The notes below the pieces were generated by a model, which saw only the letters and a program-made list of their open reading frames with translations, did no database searches and was not told the origin of the DNA. Source: Burkholderiaceae bacterium (GTDB taxonomy: Bacteria > Pseudomonadota > Gammaproteobacteria > Burkholderiales > Burkholderiaceae_E). From it: a DNA stretch of 64,000 nucleotides. This document shows, piece after piece, positions 59,937-64,000 of the stretch. Each line of letters starts with the position of its first letter. Positions within the stretch are counted from its first letter, which is position 1. Position numbers and translations under genes: made by a program. The stretch covers positions 124,001 through 188,000 of the forward strand of contig JADJVQ010000002.1 in assembly GCA_016710525.1 (NCBI GenBank). Direction: 5' to 3'.

Positions 59937-62900
59937 ATGATGTTGAAGAAACTGCTGATCGCCAATCGCGGCGAGATCGCCATCCGAATCGCCCGCGCCG
60001 CCGCGGGACTGGGCATCGGCACCGTGTCGGTGTATTCGCAGGACGACGCCGCCTCGCTGCACGTCCGCAAGACCGACGCGAGCCGGGCGCTGCCAGGCAC
60101 CGGCGTGCCGGCCTACCTGGACATCGACGCGGTGATCGCCGCGGCGCGCGAGACCGGCTGCGATTCGGTGCATCCGGGCTACGGCTTCCTGAGCGAGAAC
60201 GCCGCCTTCGCGCAGGCCTGCGCGAAGGCCGGGCTGGTGTTCGTCGGGCCGTCGCCGCAGACGCTCGACCTGTTCGGCGACAAGGCCAAGGCGCGTGCGC
60301 TGGCCACGCGGCTGGGCGTGCCGGTGCTGCCGGGCACCGGCGGCGCCACCACGCTCGAACAGGCGCAGGCGTTCTTCCAGAGCCAGCAGGGCGGCCCGGG
60401 CGGCGAGGCCGCGGTCATGATCAAGGCGGTGGCCGGGGGCGGCGGGCGCGGCATGCGCATCGTGCGCCGCGCCGACGAGGTGGCGGCCGCCTGGGAGCGC
60501 TGCCGCTCGGAGGCGCAGGCCTCGTTCGGCCACGCCGAGGTCTACGTCGAGCGGCTGTTCGAATCCGCCCGCCACATCGAGGTCCAGGTGGTGGGCGACG
60601 GCTCGGGCGCGGTCACGCACTTGTGGGAGCGTGAGTGCAGCCTGCAGCGCGAGCGCCAGAAGGTGGTTGAAATCGCCCCGGCGCCCGGGCTCGATGCCGG
60701 CCTGCGCGACAAGCTGCTGGCTGCATCCCTGGCGATGGCCGCCGATGTCGCGTATCGCAACGTCGGCACCTTCGAGTTCCTGGTCGATGCGTCGGCGCAG
60801 GGGCATTCGGGCTTCGCCTTCATCGAGGCCAATCCGCGCCTGCAGGTCGAACACACGGTCACCGAAGAAATCACCGGGGTCGACCTGGTGCAGACGCAGT
60901 TGCGCATCGCCGCCGGCGCGAGCCTGGTCGAGCTCGGCCTGACGTCTTCGCAGGTGCCGGCGCCCCTGGGCATGGCCATTCAACTGCGCATCAACATGGA
61001 AACCTTGACGGCGCAGGGCACCGCCAAGCCGGCCGGCGGCACCTTGTCGGCCTTCGAGCCGCCGCTGGGTCCGGGCGTGCGCGTCGACACCTTCGGCTAT
61101 GCCGGTTACCGCACCAGCCCGCGTTATGACTCGCTGCTGGCCAAGCTGATCGTGCACGTGCGCACCGGTGGTCTGCTGGAGGTTGCCGCGAAGGCCTATC
61201 GCGCGCTGTGCGAGTTCCGCATCGAGGGCGTGGGCACCAACCTGCCGGCGCTGCAGAACCTGCTTCGCCTGCCGCTGTTCCTCGAGGGCGCCATCGACAC
61301 GCGCTTCATCGAGCGGCACGCGGCGCAGATCGTGGCCGATGGCGCCGGCCACCAGCGGCTGTTCCAGGAGGCTGTGGCGAACCCGGCTGGGCAGGCCGCC
61401 GCGCGCGCTGCCGCGCCCAAGCGTGCCGGTGCGCAGATCGATCGCAGCGATCCGCTGGCGGTGCTGCGCCACGGCAAGGATGAGAATGGCGCGCCCGCCG
61501 ATGACGTCGACGACGTCGGCGCCATCGACGAACGGGTGGACCCGAATCCCGGCGCGGCCGCGATCGACGCGCCCGAGGGCAGCGTGGCCTTGCCCGCGCC
61601 GATCCAGGGCACGGTGGTCAGCGTGTCGGTGGCGGTCGGCGACCGGGTCGCGCCCGGCCAGCCGCTGCTGGTGATGGAAGCCATGAAGATGGAGCACGTG
61701 ATCGAAGCTCAGGGCGGGGGCATCGTGCGCGAGCTGGCGGTGGCGCCGGGCGACTCCCTGTTCGAAGGCCAGGCGCTGCTGTTCATCGAGCCCACCGAGG
61801 TTCAGGGCAGCGTGCGCGAGGCCGACGAGGTGGTCGATCTGGACGCCATCCGGCCCGACCTGGCCGAGGTCATCGCGCGCCAGGCGTACACGTTGGACGA
61901 GAACCGCCCCGACGCGGTGGCCAAGCGGCGCAAGACCGGCCAGCGCACCGCGCGCGAGAACATCACCGATCTGTGCGACCCCGAATCCTTCACCGAGTTC
62001 GGCTCGCTGGTGTTCGCGGCGCGCCGCCAGCGCAACACCATCGACGAGCTCATCCGCACCACGCCGGCCGACGGCCTGGTGATGGGCGTGGGCCGCATCA
62101 ACGGCGATCGGTTTCCCGACGTCGATTCGCGCTGCGTGGCCATGTCGTACGACTACACGGTGCTGGCCGGCACGCAGGGCAAGAAGAACCACGCCAAGAA
62201 GGACCGGATGTTCCATCTGGCCGAGAAGTGGCGCCTGCCGCTGGTGATCTTCACCGAGGGCGGGGGCGGGCGCCCCGGCGACACCGACCAGGTGTTCGCC
62301 GCCAACCTGATCACGCCGGCCTTCAACCTGTTCGCCAAGCTGTCGGGCCTGGTGCCGCTGGTGGGCATCGCCTCGGGCCGATGCTTCGCCGGCAATGCGG
62401 TGCTGCTGGGCTGCTGCGACGTGATCATCGCCACCGAGAACGCCACGATCGGCATGGGCGGGCCGGCGATGATCGAAGGCGGTGGACTGGGCATCTTCAA
62501 ACCCGAAGAGGTCGGCCCGATCAGCATGCAGACCCGCAGCGGCGTGGTCGACGTGGCGGTGAAGGACGAGGCCGAGGCGGTGCGCGTGGCCAAGCAGTAC
62601 CTGTCGTACTTCCAGGGCGCGGTCGACGACTGGGCATGCGCCGACCAGCGCGAGCTGCGCAGCGCCATCCCCGAGAACCGCCTGCGCGTGTACGACCTGC
62701 GCAAGCTCATCCACACGCTGGCCGACAAGGACAGCGTGCTCGAACTGCGCCCGCAGTTCGGCGCCGCGATGATCACCGCCTTCATCCGCATCGAGGGCCG
62801 TCCGATGGGCCTGATCGCCAACAATCCCGCGCACCTGGGCGGGGCGATCGACAGCGACGCGGCCGACAAGGCGGCGCGCTTCATGCAGCTGTGCGATGCC

Positions 62901-63404
62901 TTCGACATCCCGCTGCTGTCGCTGTGCGACACCCCGGGGAACATGGTCGGTCCCGACTTCGAGCGGACCGCGCTGGTGCGCCACTGCAGCCGCGTGTTCG
63001 TGATCGGCGCCAACCTCGAGGTGCCGGTGTTCACCGTGGTGCTGCGCAAGGGCTACGGCCTGGGCGCGCAGGGCATGGCCGGCGGCGGCTTTCATGCGCC
63101 GTTCTTCGCGGTGGCCTGGCCGACCGGCGAGTTCGGCGGCATGGGCCTGGAGGGCGCGGTCAAGCTGGGCTACCGCAACGAACTGGCGGCCATCGAAGAC
63201 CCCGTCGAGCGCAAGGCGGCCTTCGACAAACGCGTGGCCGGCATGTACGACCAGGGCAAGGCGCTCAGTGCGGCAGCGCTGTTCGAGCTCGACGATGTGA
63301 TCGATCCGGCCGATACGCGCCGCTGGCTGCTGGCCGGACTGCGTTCGCTGCCGCCCAAGGCCCCGCGCACCGGCAAGCGCCGCGCGTGGGTCGACACCTG
63401 GTGA
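59937..63404 (+). CDS. Single-chain biotin-dependent acyl-CoA carboxylase (BC-BCCP-CT)
   Basis: 1155 residues from ATG 59937 (MMLKKLLIANRGEIAIRIAR; a second ATG follows at once). Biotin carboxylase 1-450 (HPGYGFLSENAAFAQAC, KAVAGGGGRGMRIV, EANPRLQVEHTVTEEITG), a linker, biotinyl domain with Lys584 in VMEAMKMEHV, then a full carboxyltransferase of about 500 residues (GMGGPAMIEGGGLG, CDTPGNMVGPDFE, GMGLEGAVKLGYR). This order matches the single-chain long-chain acyl-CoA carboxylase class rather than the usual multi-gene acetyl- or propionyl-CoA carboxylases. The true acyl substrate is unknown. Confidence 0.9.
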   Translation: MMLKKLLIANRGEIAIRIARAAAGLGIGTVSVYSQDDAASLHVRKTDASRALPGTGVPAYLDIDAVIAAARETGCDSVHPGYGFLSENAAFAQACAKAGLVFVGPSPQTLDLFGDKAKARALATRLGVPVLPGTGGATTLEQAQAFFQSQQGGPGGEAAVMIKAVAGGGGRGMRIVRRADEVAAAWERCRSEAQASFGHAEVYVERLFESARHIEVQVVGDGSGAVTHLWERECSLQRERQKVVEIAPAPGLDAGLRDKLLAASLAMAADVAYRNVGTFEFLVDASAQGHSGFAFIEANPRLQVEHTVTEEITGVDLVQTQLRIAAGASLVELGLTSSQVPAPLGMAIQLRINMETLTAQGTAKPAGGTLSAFEPPLGPGVRVDTFGYAGYRTSPRYDSLLAKLIVHVRTGGLLEVAAKAYRALCEFRIEGVGTNLPALQNLLRLPLFLEGAIDTRFIERHAAQIVADGAGHQRLFQEAVANPAGQAAARAAAPKRAGAQIDRSDPLAVLRHGKDENGAPADDVDDVGAIDERVDPNPGAAAIDAPEGSVALPAPIQGTVVSVSVAVGDRVAPGQPLLVMEAMKMEHVIEAQGGGIVRELAVAPGDSLFEGQALLFIEPTEVQGSVREADEVVDLDAIRPDLAEVIARQAYTLDENRPDAVAKRRKTGQRTARENITDLCDPESFTEFGSLVFAARRQRNTIDELIRTTPADGLVMGVGRINGDRFPDVDSRCVAMSYDYTVLAGTQGKKNHAKKDRMFHLAEKWRLPLVIFTEGGGGRPGDTDQVFAANLITPAFNLFAKLSGLVPLVGIASGRCFAGNAVLLGCCDVIIATENATIGMGGPAMIEGGGLGIFKPEEVGPISMQTRSGVVDVAVKDEAEAVRVAKQYLSYFQGAVDDWACADQRELRSAIPENRLRVYDLRKLIHTLADKDSVLELRPQFGAAMITAFIRIEGRPMGLIANNPAHLGGAIDSDAADKAARFMQLCDAFDIPLLSLCDTPGNMVGPDFERTALVRHCSRVFVIGANLEVPVFTVVLRKGYGLGAQGMAGGGFHAPFFAVAWPTGEFGGMGLEGAVKLGYRNELAAIEDPVERKAAFDKRVAGMYDQGKALSAAALFELDDVIDPADTRRWLLAGLRSLPPKAPRTGKRRAWVDTW

Positions 63405-64000
63405 GTCGCATGACCACGCCGGCGGGTGATTTTCGCGAGGCCCTGCAGGCCATGATCCTGCGGGCCCTGCCCGAGGCGCGGCGCATCGACGGGCTGCAAC
63501 GCCTGTCGGCCGGCGCCACGCTCGAGACCTGGTCCTTCGATGCGATCGGCGAGGAGCGCACCTGGCCGCTGATCCTGCGCCGCTCGCCGGGCGGGCTGCG
63601 CGCGTCGCGATCGCTGTCGCTGCCCGATGAGGCCGCGCTGGTGAGCGCGCTTCGCGCTGCCGGTGCGCCGGTGGCCGAGGTGGTGCATGTCGTGCAGCCG
63701 GAGGATGCGCTCGGCGACGGTTTCGTGATGATCCGAATTCCGGGCGAAACGATCCCGCGCAAGATCCTGCGCGACGCGGCCTTCGACTCGGTGCGCCCGC
63801 TGCTGGTCGGGCAGCTGGCGCGCACCGCCGCGACGATTCATGCGATGGACGTCAGTCGCGTGCCGGCCTCGCTTGCGCCGAGCGGGCCGCGGCGCAGCGC
63901 CGACGAACTGGGCCGGCGCTGCCGTTCGTTCGATGTGCCCCGGCCGGTGATCGAGCTGGCCTTGTGCTGGCTGGACGACCACATGCCGACAGAGCCCGAA
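63401..64000 (+). CDS. APH-like phosphotransferase family protein, 5' part
   Basis: The first 200 codons are present; the gene runs off the right edge. The start is GTG at 63401, overlapping the carboxylase stop (GTGA); ATG at 63410 is possible. The protein shows RIDGLQRLSAGATLETWSFD and PLILRRSPGG (nucleotide loop and Lys of the APH/ACAD10-11 kinase fold), then FVMIRIPGETIPRKIL and TAATIHAMDV. The catalytic loop lies beyond the window. Relatives sit in acyl-CoA catabolic operons and may phosphorylate hydroxyacyl intermediates. Confidence 0.8.
   Translation, partial: MSRMTTPAGDFREALQAMILRALPEARRIDGLQRLSAGATLETWSFDAIGEERTWPLILRRSPGGLRASRSLSLPDEAALVSALRAAGAPVAEVVHVVQPEDALGDGFVMIRIPGETIPRKILRDAAFDSVRPLLVGQLARTAATIHAMDVSRVPASLAPSGPRRSADELGRRCRSFDVPRPVIELALCWLDDHMPTEPE

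Noticed and set aside
1..64000. Horizontally acquired island, prophage or insertion element
   Set aside because: No transposase, integrase, phage gene, tRNA boundary or terminal inverted repeat was found, and base composition stays high-GC throughout except short intergenic gaps.

Overview
The window is a very GC-rich, densely coded chromosomal segment with about 45 protein genes and no rRNA, tRNA, CRISPR array, insertion sequence or prophage that I can see. Gene content and order point to a betaproteobacterium of the order Burkholderiales: an xseB-ispA-dxs-folE2 block beside a Rieske oxygenase, a BPSS1780-type membrane protein next to an APH-fold homoserine kinase and a LOG protein, polA, uup, and a type IV pilus (MSHA) locus. 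Four-base start/stop overlaps and GTG/TTG starts are common. I cannot name the genus.

Layout. 1-3223: end of a phosphoserine aminotransferase gene (TTG start), a LysR regulator and a divergent SulP permease without a STAS domain. 3245-16407: a rearranged MSHA pilus locus with mshE-mshG on the minus strand, pseudopilins mshC, mshD, mshO and mshP on the plus strand, the assembly operon mshI-I2-J-K-L-M-N on the minus strand, and a major-pilin gene (mshA-like) on the plus strand. 16570-30560: uvrD, a secreted prolyl oligopeptidase, BPSS1780 protein/thrB/LOG on the minus strand, polA, a ZIP metal transporter and an NtrC-type two-component pair. 30600-37945: P-loop kinase, sulfurtransferase and Rieske oxygenase (minus), then xseB-ispA-dxs and folE2, then a DUF423 protein. 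38197-45268: an EAL phosphodiesterase, a DUF3482 GTPase/DUF2868 membrane-protein pair in a run with YajQ and a GNAT acetyltransferase, and a CsgG-like lipoprotein. 45352-51656: uup, a Bcr/CflA exporter, an OmpR-type two-component pair and an ECF sigma factor. 51883-64000: a catabolic block with a tandem CaiB/BaiF CoA-transferase, a peptide-type ABC transporter (two ATPases, binding protein, fused double permease), a single-chain biotin-dependent acyl-CoA carboxylase and the start of an APH-like kinase.

How parts may work together. The MSHA ATPase carries two MshEN motifs that in known homologues bind cyclic di-GMP. The window also holds an EAL phosphodiesterase and a YajQ-family protein, so a c-di-GMP-controlled attachment pilus is a reasonable inference. 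The 51.9-64 kb block looks like an uptake and activation route for an unknown carboxylate or acylated compound.

Three genes (mshC, the DUF3482 GTPase, the DppD-type ATPase) are each broken by a single +1 shift and each is restored to full length by removing one base. This suggests either sequence/assembly indels or scattered decay. The best candidate for a poorly described system is the DUF2868/DUF3482 membrane-GTPase pair; the most unusual architectures are the fused ABC permease and the tandem CoA-transferase whose first half has Glu where the second half has the catalytic Asp.
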